Source of the DNA: Pseudoclavibacter triregionum
Lineage (GTDB): Bacteria; Actinomycetota; Actinomycetes; Actinomycetales; Microbacteriaceae
Direction: 5' to 3'
Assembly (NCBI GenBank): GCA_910822395.1
Contig: OU365335.1
Location: 248,001-312,000, forward strand
Length of the DNA: 64,000 nucleotides
Shown: positions 19,344 through 29,223 of the stretch, one piece after another
Layout: each line of letters starts with the position of its first letter
How positions within the stretch are numbered: the first letter of the stretch is position 1
Notes under the pieces: generated by a model
The model's input: the letters and a program-made list of their open reading frames with translations, nothing else
Database searches by the model: none
Told to the model about the DNA's origin: nothing
Made by a program: the position numbers and the translations under genes

Positions 19344-20390
19344 TCAGCGCGGTGCAGCGGCCGCGCCCGACAGCTCCGCTCGGACGATCCGCGCGCCCGC
19401 CGCAAGCGCGGCCATCTTCTCGCGCGCCACGCGTCGCGGCAGCGGCGCCATGCCGCAGTTGGTGCTCGGGGAGAGCCGGTCCGCGTCGACGAACGGGAGC
19501 ACGGCGCGCAGCGTGGCGGCGACCTCCTCCGGGGTCTCGACCGCGTGGCTGGCGACATCGATCGCCCCGACCATCACCTTCTTGCCGCGCAGCAGCCCGA
19601 TGAGCTCGAGCGGGACGCGGGAGTTGTGGCACTCGAGCGAGACCCCGTCGATCGTCGATCGCTGCAGCAGCGGGAACGACTCCTCGTACTGGCGCCACTC
19701 GGAACCGAGAGTCGCCTTCCAGTCGGTGTTCGCCTTGATGCCATACCCGTAGCAGATGTGCACCACCGTCTCGGCGCGCAGGCCCTCCGCCGCGCGCTCG
19801 AGCGCCGCGACACCCCAGTCCTTGACGTCGTCGAAGAACACGTTGAACGCGGGCTCGTCGAACTGGATGATGTCCACGCCCGCGGCCTCCAGCTCGCGGG
19901 CCTCCTGGTTGAGGATCCGCGCGAACTCCCACGCCAGCTTCTCGCGGCTGCCGTAGTAGCGGTCGTACAGGGTGTCGATCATGGTCATGGGACCGGGGAG
20001 GGCCCACTTGATGCGCCGGTCCGTCGCGGCGCGCAAGGCCCGCGCGTCGTCGACGAACACCGGCCGCTCGCGATCGACCGCACCGACGACCGTCGGCACG
20101 CTGGCGTCGTAGCGGTTCCGGATCCGCACCGTCTCGCGCCGCTCCAGGTCCACCCCGCTGAGGTGCTCGATGAACGTGGTGACGAAGTGCTGACGCGTCT
20201 GCTCGCCGTCGCTGATGATGTCGATGCCGGCGCACAGCTGCTCGGCGGCGGCCAGGGCCAGCGCGTCGCGCCGGCCCTCGGCGAGCTCCGCACCCTCCAG
20301 CTTCCACGGCGACCACAGGATCTCCGGCTCGGCGAGCCAGGACGGCTTCGGCAGGCTGCCGACGATCGAGGTGGGCAGCAGGGTGTTCAT
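19344..20390 (-). CDS. mesD: Folate-independent methionine synthase MesD (short MetE-like)
   Basis: A 348-residue protein corresponding only to the catalytic C-terminal barrel of MetE. The four zinc ligands are present: H211 and C213 (VVHICYG), E253 (LECHN) and C312 (STNCGMA), with DEPA at 178-181. Full-length MetE is about 750 residues and binds folate through both halves, so this short form should not use methyl-folate in the same way. The immediate partner encodes DUF1852; short MetE plus DUF1852 (MesX) is the described MesD/MesX pair of folate-independent methionine synthases. The ATG at 20390 has a GGAGGATC ribosome site. It is 25 nt downstream of mesX. The methyl donor is not known from sequence. 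Confidence 0.85.
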   Translation of the reverse strand: MNTLLPTSIVGSLPKPSWLAEPEILWSPWKLEGAELAEGRRDALALAAAEQLCAGIDIISDGEQTRQHFVTTFIEHLSGVDLERRETVRIRNRYDASVPTVVGAVDRERPVFVDDARALRAATDRRIKWALPGPMTMIDTLYDRYYGSREKLAWEFARILNQEARELEAAGVDIIQFDEPAFNVFFDDVKDWGVAALERAAEGLRAETVVHICYGYGIKANTDWKATLGSEWRQYEESFPLLQRSTIDGVSLECHNSRVPLELIGLLRGKKVMVGAIDVASHAVETPEEVAATLRAVLPFVDADRLSPSTNCGMAPLPRRVAREKMAALAAGARIVRAELSGAAAAPR

Positions 20391-20415
20391 CGGCGATCCT
20401 CCGCGTCTCGTGGCG

Positions 20416-21399
20416 TCACCCGGCACGAGCGGCGGTCCACTCGTGCAGCAGGCTCCGGTAGGGGGTGATGATGTGCTCCTCGGCGAACGCCCCCTGCGTG
20501 ACGGCCAGGCGGCTGCGCTCCTCGCGGTCGTAGGCGATCGCCGTCACGTCATGGTCGGGGTTGTCCAGGCTCGGCCGGTACACCTCGCCGGCCGGCGTGC
20601 GGGCGTTGTAGATCTCGGGCCGGTAGATCCGCTGGAAGGTCTCCATCGTGCTGATCGTGCCGATGAGGGCCAGATCGCTGTGGTCTCGCAGCAGGTCGCC
20701 CTCGAAGTAGAACGCGAGGGGAGCGACGGCGCCGCGCGGCATGAAGTAGCGCACCTGCAGCCCCATCTTCGCGAAGTAGCGATCGGTCAGCGAGTAGTCA
20801 TCCTCCGCGTATTCCACCCCGAGCACCGGGTGCCGCGTGCCGAGCCGGTGGTAGGTGCGGCTCGTCGAGACGCTGATGCAGACGACGGGCGGCCGCGCGA
20901 AACGCTCGCGATAGGCGTCGGATGCGACGAGCGCCCGGAAGAGCGCGCCGTGCAGATCGCCGAAGTCGTCGGGCGTGCCGAACCCGGTCGCGCCGGCGTT
21001 GTGCCGCGGCAGCACGATGCTGAAGTCGTAGTCGCGCACGTAGGACGAGAAGTTGTTGCCCGTGATCCCCGGGATGCGCTCGCCCGTGACCTGATCCCGG
21101 ATCCCCACGTCGAGCATCTCGATGAGGGGCACGCCCGGGCCCGCGGCGTCGTCGCCCAGCTGCAGATCGACCGAGACGATGTCGAGCTCGACGGCGTAGC
21201 GGTCCCGGTCCGGGTTGTCCGCATCCGCGAGCTCGTTGCACCGCGCGGTGATCATCGCGAGCACGTTGCGCAGGTTCTGCCGCCGCCGCGCCCCGCGGGC
21301 GAGGTTGGCGAAGTTGGTGGTGATGCGGGACCCGGGCGAGGGCGCGTACTCCTCGTCGAACCGGGTGGTGCTGATGCGGAACGCGAAATCGGTCGCCAT
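20416..21399 (-). CDS. mesX: DUF1852 protein MesX, partner of MesD
   Basis: A 327-residue DUF1852 protein: FAFRISTTRFDEEYAPSPGS near the start, NFANLARGARRRQNLRNVL, GNNFSSYVRDYDFSIVLPRHN, and a C-terminal EEHIITPYRSLLHEW. DUF1852 proteins are encoded beside short MetE homologues and were reported to be needed for methionine synthesis by MesD; the chemistry is unknown. The ATG at 21399 is chosen over one at 21435 because GGAGG lies 11 nt upstream and the conserved MATDFAFRIS begins here. It precedes mesD by 25 nt in the same operon. Confidence 0.85.
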   Translation of the reverse strand: MATDFAFRISTTRFDEEYAPSPGSRITTNFANLARGARRRQNLRNVLAMITARCNELADADNPDRDRYAVELDIVSVDLQLGDDAAGPGVPLIEMLDVGIRDQVTGERIPGITGNNFSSYVRDYDFSIVLPRHNAGATGFGTPDDFGDLHGALFRALVASDAYRERFARPPVVCISVSTSRTYHRLGTRHPVLGVEYAEDDYSLTDRYFAKMGLQVRYFMPRGAVAPLAFYFEGDLLRDHSDLALIGTISTMETFQRIYRPEIYNARTPAGEVYRPSLDNPDHDVTAIAYDREERSRLAVTQGAFAEEHIITPYRSLLHEWTAARAG

Positions 21400-21445
21400 C
21401 GCCGTCCGGACCTCCCTCACGATGTCGCAGCTCATGGAGGACGCC

Positions 21446-21514
21446 AGTGTATGGACGGCCGGGGGACATAGCCCCATCAGAACGTCTTGCCGCGCGAGAT
21501 AGCCGTTTCCTATC
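21446..21514 (-). promoter_or_regulatory. Probable mesXD promoter with upstream LysR-type site
   Basis: Reading the minus strand, TACACT at 21451-21446 is a plausible -10 with no good -35. The inverted repeat ATAGCC-N5-CTATC at 21499-21514 is centred about 66 nt upstream of the predicted start site, the classical location for a LysR-type activator. The same 16-nt pattern recurs at the lysR start (22462-22477). The site overlaps the end of lysR. Confidence 0.55.
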
Positions 21515-22463
21515 CCAGGAGCTCGACGCCGAAACCCGCCACGACATCGCGCATCTCGGAGACGAAGCGCTCCGCCTGCCCCGTGAGCGCGATCGAGCCG
21601 TGTCCGATCCAGCCGATCTCGATGCGCTCGTCCACCTCGAGCGGGACCGCGACGATCGACGGATCCAGGTCGTCGGAGATGATGCCGGTGGAGATCGTGT
21701 ACCCGCCGAGGCCGATCATGAGGTTGAAGATCGTGGCGCGATCGCTCACGCGGATGTCCTGCTTCGACGACCGCGTGGAGAGGATCTCCTCGGCGAAGTA
21801 GAAGGAGTTGTTCGTCCCCTGATCGAAGGTGAGGCGCGGCACGTCCTCGAGGTCCTCGAGCGTGACGCGCGCGCGACGGGCGAGCGGGTTCGTGCGGGCG
21901 ACGAAGATGTGCGGGGTGGCGACGAACAGCGGGGTGAAGACCAGGCCGGACTCCCGCAGCAGCTTGTCGATGACGTGCCGGTTGAAGTCGTTGCGGTACA
22001 GCACGCCCAGCTCGCTGCGCAGCGTGCGGACGTCCTCGATGATGTCCCACGTGCGCGTCTCGCGCAGGGTGAACGCGTACTCGGCCGCGTCCGAGTCCTT
22101 CACCATGCGGACGAACGCGTCGACGACGAACGAGTAGTGCTGCGCCGAGACAGCCAGCAGGCGACGCGAGGGTGGCCGGCCGAGGTAGCGCTGCTCCAGG
22201 AGCTCGGCCTGCTCGACCACCTGGCGCGCGTATCCGAGGAACTCGGCGCCGTCCTCGGTGAGCATCACCCCGCGCACGGATCGCGTGAACAACGCGCGGC
22301 CGACACGGCGCTCGAGGTCCTTCATCGCCGCCGACATGGTGGGCTGCGAGACGTAGAGCAGGTCGGCGGCCGCCGAGATCGAGCCCTCCGCGGCGACCTC
22401 GACGAAGTACCGCAGCTGCTGCAGGGTGATGCCGTTCGCCGTGCCGGTGCCGCCGCGTGCCAT
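21510..22463 (-). CDS. LysR-family transcriptional regulator of the mes operon
   Basis: A 317-residue LysR-type regulator. The N-terminal winged HTH spans about residues 10-70 (LQQLRYFVEVAAEGSISAAA, YVSQPTMSAAMKDLE, LFTRSVRGVMLTEDG), and the rest is the periplasmic-binding-like effector domain. The ATG at 22463 is used; an in-frame GTG lies two codons earlier. It lies between the ahpD-like gene and mesX, all on one strand, with a 110-bp gap before mesX that contains a LysR-type box. Another copy of the box overlaps its own start codon, suggesting autoregulation. The effector is unknown; a methionine-pathway metabolite is a reasonable guess. Confidence 0.85.
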   Translation of the reverse strand: MARGGTGTANGITLQQLRYFVEVAAEGSISAAADLLYVSQPTMSAAMKDLERRVGRALFTRSVRGVMLTEDGAEFLGYARQVVEQAELLEQRYLGRPPSRRLLAVSAQHYSFVVDAFVRMVKDSDAAEYAFTLRETRTWDIIEDVRTLRSELGVLYRNDFNRHVIDKLLRESGLVFTPLFVATPHIFVARTNPLARRARVTLEDLEDVPRLTFDQGTNNSFYFAEEILSTRSSKQDIRVSDRATIFNLMIGLGGYTISTGIISDDLDPSIVAVPLEVDERIEIGWIGHGSIALTGQAERFVSEMRDVVAGFGVELLG

Positions 22464-22477
22464 AGCCACAAGCTATC
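22462..22477 (-). promoter_or_regulatory. LysR-type operator overlapping the lysR start
   Basis: ATAGCC-ACAAG-CTATC, with ATAGC/GCTAT as inverted arms. It shares 11 of 11 defined positions with the site upstream of mesX (ATAGCC-GTTTC-CTATC). Its position over the start codon suggests negative autoregulation. Confidence 0.5.
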
Positions 22478-22502
22478 CGACCCGGCGTTCTCCGCGCACC
22501 GC

Positions 22503-22847
22503 TCAATGGCTGTGGGTGGCCTCGGTGAACTTGAACGAGAGCTGCCCGTGCGCGAAGCCGCCACCGGCGCGGATCGCCGTGGCCACCCAGGCCGCCTCCG
22601 CCAGCTCGGCCTCGGTGGCGCCCGCCCGCTGCGCGCGCTGCGAGTGGGTCTCGATGCAGTACACGCACTGCGTCGTGACCGCCACCGCCAGGGCGATGAG
22701 CTCGCGGTACTTCAGCGGAACGGCCCGGTCCTCCTCGGCGAACACCGCACCGTCGAAGGCCGCGAACGCGGCGAGGATGTCGGGCGTGTGCTGCCGGTAG
22801 ACGCTCGTCAGCTTCCGGTCGTTCTCGCGATCGAAGTACGCGCTCAT
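22503..22847 (-). CDS. AhpD-like / carboxymuconolactone decarboxylase family protein
   Basis: A 114-residue alpha-helical protein with the family redox motif C61-V-Y-C64 followed by H68 (CVYCIETHS). Members include AhpD-type peroxidase partners and many uncharacterised oxidoreductases. The start at 22847 has an AAGGAGA ribosome site. It is the first gene of the lysR-mesX-mesD strand run. Since MesD/MesX activity has been linked to oxygen, a CxxC thiol protein could supply reductant or protect the system (inference only). A true decarboxylase role is unlikely given the Cys pair. Confidence 0.8.
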   Translation of the reverse strand: MSAYFDRENDRKLTSVYRQHTPDILAAFAAFDGAVFAEEDRAVPLKYRELIALAVAVTTQCVYCIETHSQRAQRAGATEAELAEAAWVATAIRAGGGFAHGQLSFKFTEATHSH

Positions 22848-22919
22848 GGGTCTCCTTGCGTGGCGGTTCGTGGCGTCGGGCGGCGAGGGTCGACGGCCCG
22901 AGTGTCGACGCTAGGTGTT

Positions 22920-23397
22920 TGAAGCGTCCCCGGTTCTCTGCCGCTCCTATGCGGGTGCCAGCACCGGGTGGGATGGCGTTTCGAGGTCAGCGTAGTAGAC
23001 GGCCTCGAACTCGTCGGGCGGGACATCGCCGAGCGTGGAGTGCAGGCGCCGGTGGTTGTACCAGTCGACCCATTCGGCGGTGACCCATTCCACGTCGTCG
23101 ACGGTCCGCAGCGGCCCGTTGCGGAATGGGGCGTCGTCGCGGATGGCTTCGTTGTTGAACAGCCCGATCGTCGACTCGGCGAGGGCGTTGTCGTAGGCGT
23201 CGCCGATCGACCCGATGGACGCGGCTATGCCCTCGAGGGCGAGGGTCTCGGCGAAGCTGATCGAGGTGAACTGACTGCCGGCGTCGGAGTGGTGCACGAG
23301 CCCGTCACCGGCGGGGTGACCGGCACGGTCGCGCCGCCAGAGACCCATCCGCAGCGCGGTGGTCACCAGCGGGGTCGTCTTGCTCGTGCTGGCAAAC
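22920..23397 (-). pseudogene. IS3-family transposase OrfB, C-terminal remnant with one IS end
   Basis: The minus strand encodes STSKTTPLVTTALRMGLWRR, GLVHHSDAGSQFTSISFAET, GDAYDNALAESTIGLFNNEA and [14 protein letters not shown], stopping at 22947. The second D and the E of the DDE triad remain; the first Asp and everything before it is lost near 23397. At 22920 the sequence TGAAGCGTCCCCGG resembles the terminal repeat of the intact IS3 element (TGAAGCGCCCCGGG), marking the right end of this IS. Confidence 0.85.
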
Positions 23398-23579
23398 CGG
23401 GGACGGTTCACGCTTCCATGGGGAAGGTGTGCGCGTGCCATCCACGTGCCACGTTGAAGGGTCATTCCTGGTCATTTCTGTTCTCCTCTGTCTTCCAACA
23501 GAGGGCACGAATAAGGCCCGAACCCGCGAGATTTCGCGGATCCGGGCCTCTGACCAGGCTTTTCAGCCGGGGCGCTTCA
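23398..23579. other. Non-coding IS-flank segment with compound hairpin and a second IS3-like end
   Basis: No gene is seen. A two-part hairpin lies at 23514-23549 (AGGCCCG/CGGGCCT outside, CCGCGA/TCGCGG inside), terminator-like. The segment ends at 23567-23579 with CCGGGGCGCTTCA, the complement of the TGAAGCGCCCCGG terminal repeat, just 8 bp from the nrdF stop codon. The block 22920-23579 thus looks like an IS or composite remnant abutting nrdF. Confidence 0.55.
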
Positions 23580-23587
23580 AGAAACTT

Positions 23588-24679
<1,092 letters not shown>

Positions 24680-24723
24680 CTAGAGCGTGGAGGCGCACCG
24701 CGGCTCAGCCGGCGGCGCGGGGT

Positions 24724-24748
24724 CGGCGGGCGCGCGGGGCGCCCGCCG
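24724..24748 (-). other. Hairpin in the nrdE-nrdF gap
   Basis: CGGCGGGCG and CGCCCGCCG (9 bp, 7-nt loop) lie just after the nrdE stop in the 129-bp gap before nrdF. It could stabilise or partly terminate the nrdHIE message; the sequence alone does not decide. Confidence 0.4.
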
Positions 24749-24754
24749 TGGAGG

Positions 24755-26881
24755 CTAGAGCATGCAGGAGACGCAGCCCTCGACCTCGGTGCCCTCGAGC
24801 GCGAGCTGGCGGAGGCGGATGTAGTAGATCGTCTTGATCCCCTTCTTCCACGCGTAGATCTGCGCCTTGTTGATGTCGCGCGTCGTCGCGGTGTCCTTGA
24901 AGAAGAGCGTGAGCGAGAGGCCCTGGTCGACGTGCTGCGTCGCCTCGGCGTACGTGTCGATGATCTTCTCGTAGCCGATCTCGTACGCGTCCTGGAAGTA
25001 CTCGAGGTTGTCGTTCGTGAGGAACGGCGCCGGGTAGTAGACGCGCCCGATCTTGCCCTCCTTGCGGATCTCGATCTTCGAGGCGATCGGGTGGATCGAC
25101 GAGGTCGAGTGGTTGATGTACGAGATCGAGCCGGTCGGCGGCACGGCCTGGAGGTTCCGGTTGTACATGCCGTGCTCCATGACGCGCTCGCGCAGCTCGC
25201 GCCAGTCGTCCTGGGTCGGGATCTTCGTGTCGCCGAAGAGCTCGCGCACGCGCTCGGTCTTCGGCTGCCACTCGCGGTCGACGTACTTGTCGAAGAACTC
25301 GCCCGAGGCGTACTTCGACTTCTCGAAGCCGTCGAAGGTCTGCCCGCGCTCCTCGGCGATGAGGCTCGAGGCCCGGATCGCGTGGAAGAGCACCGTGCAG
25401 AAGTAGATGTTCGTGAAGTCGAGCGCCTCCTCCGAGCCGTAGTGGATGCGCTCGCGGCCGAGGTAGCCGTGGAGGTTCATCTGGCCGAGGCCGATCGCGT
25501 GGGAGCCGGCGTTGCCCTTGGCGATCGAGGGCACGGAGGTGATGTTCGACATGTCCGAGACGGCGGTGAGGCCGCGGATGGCGGTCTCGATCGTGGCGCC
25601 GAAGTCGGGGCCGTCCATGACCGTCGCGATGTTGAGCGAGCCGAGGTTGCAGGAGATGTCGTCGCCCGTGACGTCGTACGAGAGGTCGTCGTGGTACGTC
25701 GACGGGGTGTTGACCTGGAGGATCTCCGAGCAGAGGTTCGACATGTTGATCCGGCCCTCGATGGGGTTGGCCCGGTTCACCGTGTCCTCGAACATGATGT
25801 ACGGGTAGCCCGACTCGAACTGGATCTCGGCGAGCGTCTGGAAGAACTGGCGCGCGTTGATCTTCGTCTTCTTGATGCGGGCGTCGTCGACCATCTCGTC
25901 GTACTTCTCCGAGATGGAGAGGTCGCCGAAGGGGATGCCGTACACGCGCTCGACGTCGTAGGGCGAGAAGAGGTACATGTCCTCGTCGCGCTTCGCGAGC
26001 TCGAAGGTGATGTCCGGGATGACGACGCCGAGCGAGAGCGTCTTGATGCGGATCTTCTCGTCGGCGTTCTCGCGCTTCGTGTCGAGGAAGCGCATGATGT
26101 CGGGGTGGTGCGCCGAGAGGTACACCGCGCCCGCGCCCTGGCGCGCGCCGAGCTGGTTCGCGTAGGAGAAGCTGTCCTCGAGGAGCTTCATGACGGGGAT
26201 GATGCCCGAGGACTGGTTCTGGATCTGCTTGATCGGGGCGCCGTGCTCGCGGATGTTCGAGAGCGAGAAGGCAACGCCGCCGCCGCGCTTCGAGAGCTGC
26301 AGCGCCGAGTTGATGGAGCGGCCGATCGACTCCATGTTGTCCTCGATGCGGAGGAGGAAGCAGGAGACGAGCTCGCCGCGCTGCTTCTTGCCCGTGTTGA
26401 GGAAGGTCGGCGTGGCCGGCTGGAAGCGGCCGGAGATCATCTCGTCGACGAGCGCGGTCGCGAGCTTCTCGTCGCCGCGGGCGAGGCCGAGGGCGACCAT
26501 GAGGACGCGGTCCTCGAAGCGCTCGAGGTAGCGCTTGCCGTCGAAGGTCTTCAGCGCGTACGACGTGTAGAACTTGAACGCGCCGAGGAAGGTCGGGAAG
26601 CGGAACTTCGCGGCGAAGGCGCGGTCGCGGAGCGTCTTGATGAACTCGCGCGAGTACTGCTCGAGCACCTGCGGCTCGTAGTACTCGTGCTCGACGAGGT
26701 ACTCGAGGCGCTCGTCGAGGTCGTGGAAGAAGACCGTGTTCTGGTTGACGTGCTGGAGGAAGTACTCGCGCGCGGCCTCGCGGTCCTTGTCGAACTGGAT
26801 GCGCCCCTCGGCGTCATACAGGTTGAGCATCGCGTTGAGCGCGTGGTAGTCCATCCCCGCGCTCGGCGCGGCGGTCGTCAC
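24755..26881 (-). CDS. nrdE: Class Ib ribonucleotide reductase large subunit NrdE
   Basis: A 708-residue catalytic subunit reducing ribonucleoside diphosphates. Visible features are the N-terminal [35 protein letters not shown], the active-site region [27 protein letters not shown] and the C-terminal redox pair CVSC (EGCVSCML) reduced by NrdH. There is no N-terminal ATP-cone, as expected for class Ib. The GTG start at 26881 overlaps the nrdI stop (GTGA) and begins 13 residues before the conserved MDYHALN. Confidence 0.96.
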   Translation of the reverse strand: MTTAAPSAGMDYHALNAMLNLYDAEGRIQFDKDREAAREYFLQHVNQNTVFFHDLDERLEYLVEHEYYEPQVLEQYSREFIKTLRDRAFAAKFRFPTFLGAFKFYTSYALKTFDGKRYLERFEDRVLMVALGLARGDEKLATALVDEMISGRFQPATPTFLNTGKKQRGELVSCFLLRIEDNMESIGRSINSALQLSKRGGGVAFSLSNIREHGAPIKQIQNQSSGIIPVMKLLEDSFSYANQLGARQGAGAVYLSAHHPDIMRFLDTKRENADEKIRIKTLSLGVVIPDITFELAKRDEDMYLFSPYDVERVYGIPFGDLSISEKYDEMVDDARIKKTKINARQFFQTLAEIQFESGYPYIMFEDTVNRANPIEGRINMSNLCSEILQVNTPSTYHDDLSYDVTGDDISCNLGSLNIATVMDGPDFGATIETAIRGLTAVSDMSNITSVPSIAKGNAGSHAIGLGQMNLHGYLGRERIHYGSEEALDFTNIYFCTVLFHAIRASSLIAEERGQTFDGFEKSKYASGEFFDKYVDREWQPKTERVRELFGDTKIPTQDDWRELRERVMEHGMYNRNLQAVPPTGSISYINHSTSSIHPIASKIEIRKEGKIGRVYYPAPFLTNDNLEYFQDAYEIGYEKIIDTYAEATQHVDQGLSLTLFFKDTATTRDINKAQIYAWKKGIKTIYYIRLRQLALEGTEVEGCVSCML

Positions 26882-27300
26882 GGGTGCGTCGGCTGCGGGA
26901 GCGAGCTGTGCCAAAACGAGTCCAATCCTTGGTTCACGGCCGCGACGTCCTCGGGCGTTCCGAAGAGCTCGAAGCGGTAGAGCATGGGCACTCGGCACTT
27001 GGCCGAGATGATGTCGCCGGCGATGCCGTAGCCGGCGCCGAAGTTCGTGTTGCCGCCCGCGATGACGCCGCGGAGCAGCGCCCGGTTGCCCGGGTCGTTG
27101 AGGAAGCGGATGACCTGCTTCGGGACCGCGCCCGCACCGTTGCCCCCGCCGTAGGTGGGGACGACGAGGACGTAGGGCTCGGTCGCGACGAGGGCCGGCT
27201 CGCTCGGGAGGAGCGGGATGCGCGCGGCCTCGCGGCCCAGCTTCTCGACGAATCGGGCGGTGTTGCCCGAGACGCTCGAGAAGTAGATGAGCTGCGCCAT
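26878..27300 (-). CDS. nrdI: NrdI flavodoxin-like maturase
   Basis: A 140-residue flavodoxin-like protein that supplies oxidant for assembly of the NrdF manganese cofactor. [18 protein letters not shown] is the FMN phosphate loop; [21 protein letters not shown] and [15 protein letters not shown] are family hallmarks. The ATG at 27300 follows a GGAGGG ribosome site. It sits between nrdH (34 bp upstream) and nrdE (overlap). Confidence 0.95.
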   Translation of the reverse strand: MAQLIYFSSVSGNTARFVEKLGREAARIPLLPSEPALVATEPYVLVVPTYGGGNGAGAVPKQVIRFLNDPGNRALLRGVIAGGNTNFGAGYGIAGDIISAKCRVPMLYRFELFGTPEDVAAVNQGLDSFWHSSLPQPTHP

Positions 27301-27334
27301 GCGGATCCCTCCCCCCCCGGAGCGGCCGAGGGGG

Positions 27335-27568
27335 CTACGCGACGCGCGAGGCGAGCGTGCTGATCTTGTCGGGGCGGAAGCCCGACCAGTGGTCGTCCTC
27401 GGTGACGACGACGGGGGCCTGCAGGTAGCCGAGCTCCTTGACGGCCTCGAGCGCCTTCTCGTCGACCGAGACGTCGAAGATCTCGTACTCGATGCCCTGC
27501 TTGTCGAGGGCGCGGTACGTGGCGGTGCACTGGACGCAGGACGGCTTGCTGTAGACGGCGATGGCCAT
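27335..27568 (-). CDS. nrdH: NrdH glutaredoxin-like redoxin
   Basis: A 77-residue redoxin with the active site C11-V-Q-C14 ([15 protein letters not shown]), the QAPVVV cis-Pro segment and the C-terminal WSGFRPDKI typical of NrdH. It passes electrons from thioredoxin reductase to NrdE. A GGAG ribosome site precedes the ATG at 27568. First gene of nrdHIEF. Confidence 0.95.
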   Translation of the reverse strand: MAIAVYSKPSCVQCTATYRALDKQGIEYEIFDVSVDEKALEAVKELGYLQAPVVVTEDDHWSGFRPDKISTLASRVA

Positions 27569-27678
27569 GAGGTGGGCTCCAACTTGCTCGATGCGGGACA
27601 GGTTCCGGCGGATGCGCTGCGGTGTCGATCGGGGGGCGTGAGGCGCGGACCGCGTCTCGGAGGCCGTCGCCGGCGAAC

Positions 27679-27729
27679 CACTACATCTTGTGTGCCATGA
27701 CCGTAACACCACAACATGCGGTCTTACAA
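27679..27729 (-). promoter_or_regulatory. nrdHIEF promoter with two NrdR-type boxes
   Basis: On the minus strand TTGTAA (27729-27724), an 18-nt spacer and TACGGT (27705-27700) form a promoter. Two NrdR-like boxes overlap it: ACACAAGATGTAGT at about 27679-27694 and CACAACATGCGGT-like sequence at about 27707-27724, read on opposite or equivalent strands and spaced roughly three helical turns. Paired boxes at this spacing are the standard NrdR repressor target. Confidence 0.65.
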
Positions 27730-27737
27730 GGGTGTAA

Positions 27738-27835
27738 TTCTCCACACGTTCCTCCACAGAATCGGGCCGTTCCGCACCGTTTCGATGGGTTCTCCACACC
27801 TTCTCCACCGGGCGGCGCGTCCACCCTGTGGACAG
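27738..27835. promoter_or_regulatory. Cluster of DnaA-box-like sites upstream of nrdH
   Basis: Within 98 bp: TTCTCCACA at 27738 and at 27790, TGTGGACAG at 27827 (reverse), each one mismatch from the actinobacterial box TTGTCCACA, plus weaker TTCCTCCACA at 27749 and TTCTCCACC at 27801. The stretch between nrdH and the MFS gene (27569-28017) contains no gene. DnaA regulates nrdAB in E. coli, so control of nrd by DnaA is a plausible reading. Confidence 0.4.
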
Positions 27836-28017
27836 CCGGCCGACGGCTCATGATGGAGGGCTCCTCCGACGCTCCGAAGGCTCGCACGCGCCTCGGACAT
27901 TCCGAGATCCGGCGACGCGCGGGCCCCTCGATCGGGGCGACGGGCCCATCCCGAGAGGCGACGAGCACGGCCCGAGGGGCGACGTGCACGGCCCGCCCGG
28001 GACTAGCATGAGCCGCG

Positions 28018-29223
28018 ATGACGTCGTATCTCGAGGTGCTCCGGCAGCCGGGGGTGGCGCGCCTGGTCGCCTCCCAGCTGGTCGCCCGCTTCCCCGCGGG
28101 GATGCTCTCGCTCGCGATCCTCATGCACGTCGAGCAGCAGACTGGCAGCTACGGCGCCGCCGGCCTCGTCATCGCCGCCATGGCGATCGGCCAGAGCATC
28201 GCCGGCCCCGTCTCGAGCCGCCTCCTCGCGCGCTTCGGCATGCGCCCGCTCCTCGGCGCGACGACCCTCGTCTGCGCGCTCGCGCTCGTCGGCCTCGCGT
28301 TCCTCGCGGCCAGCCAGCCGCTCGCGATGGCCTGCGCCGCGATCGCGGGCCTCGCCATGCCGCCCATCACCCCGGCCGTCCGCACGATCTACCCGAAGGT
28401 CGTGAACGCGCAGCGCGTCTCGCTCCTCTTCTCGGTCGACGCGACGCTCCAGGAGCTCATCTGGGTCATCGGCCCGCTCGCCGCGACGACGATCGCCTTC
28501 CTCGGCTCGACGACCCTCGGCGTCATCGTCTGCGCCGTCGTGCTCGTGCTCGGCGGGGCGTGGTTCTGGTCGGCGCGCGAGGTGGGGATGGTCCGCATCC
28601 CGGTCTCGAAGCGCCGCCTCGGCGCCGTGCTCCGCAACCCCGTCGTCCTCCTCATGACCGCGCTCGGCGCGCTCATGGTCGGCGTCTACGGCGGCATCGA
28701 GACCGCCGTCGTCGCGACCTTCGGCCACGACCGGGCGGAGACGGGCGTCATCATCGGGCTCAGCGCGGTCGGCTCCCTCATCGGCGGCTTCGCCTTCGGA
28801 CACCGGCCGGTGCGCGCCTCGGCGCTCGTGCTGCGGCTCCTGCCGATCCTCGTCGGCGCCGCGATGTGCTGCCTCTGGCAGGAGCCGTGGTGGCTCGCCA
28901 TCGCCTTCTTCATCTCCGGCATCGGCTGCGCCCCGGTCATCTCGGGCAGCTTCGCGGCCGTGTCGAGCTCGGTGAAGTTCAGCCAGACCGCCGAGGCGTA
29001 CGGATGGATGGGCACCGGCCAGCTCGTCGGCGGCGCCGCCGCGAGCGCCCTCGCCGGCTCCGCCATCGACGCGATCGGCCCGATAGGCGGCTTCCTCGTC
29101 GGCACGGGATCCGCGACGCTCGCGCTCCTGCTCGTGCTCGCCGCGTGGCGGCTCGTGCCGGACCTCCGCGGCCGCGACGCGACGCCGCGGCCGGACACGA
29201 CGCCGATCGACGTGGTCGGATAG
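28018..29223 (+). CDS. Major facilitator superfamily transporter
   Basis: A 401-residue membrane protein with about 12 hydrophobic spans in two halves joined by the basic loop RIPVSKRRLGAVLRNP. The conserved loop 2-3 segment is present in weak form (SSRLLARFGMRPLLG). Proteins of this size and type are mostly drug or metabolite exporters; the substrate is unknown. The ATG at 28018 begins MTSYLEVLRQPGVARL, a typical amphipathic N-terminus. It stands alone, divergent from nrdH, with 213 bp of non-coding sequence after it in which I see nothing definite. Confidence 0.85.
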   Translation: MTSYLEVLRQPGVARLVASQLVARFPAGMLSLAILMHVEQQTGSYGAAGLVIAAMAIGQSIAGPVSSRLLARFGMRPLLGATTLVCALALVGLAFLAASQPLAMACAAIAGLAMPPITPAVRTIYPKVVNAQRVSLLFSVDATLQELIWVIGPLAATTIAFLGSTTLGVIVCAVVLVLGGAWFWSAREVGMVRIPVSKRRLGAVLRNPVVLLMTALGALMVGVYGGIETAVVATFGHDRAETGVIIGLSAVGSLIGGFAFGHRPVRASALVLRLLPILVGAAMCCLWQEPWWLAIAFFISGIGCAPVISGSFAAVSSSVKFSQTAEAYGWMGTGQLVGGAAASALAGSAIDAIGPIGGFLVGTGSATLALLLVLAAWRLVPDLRGRDATPRPDTTPIDVVG

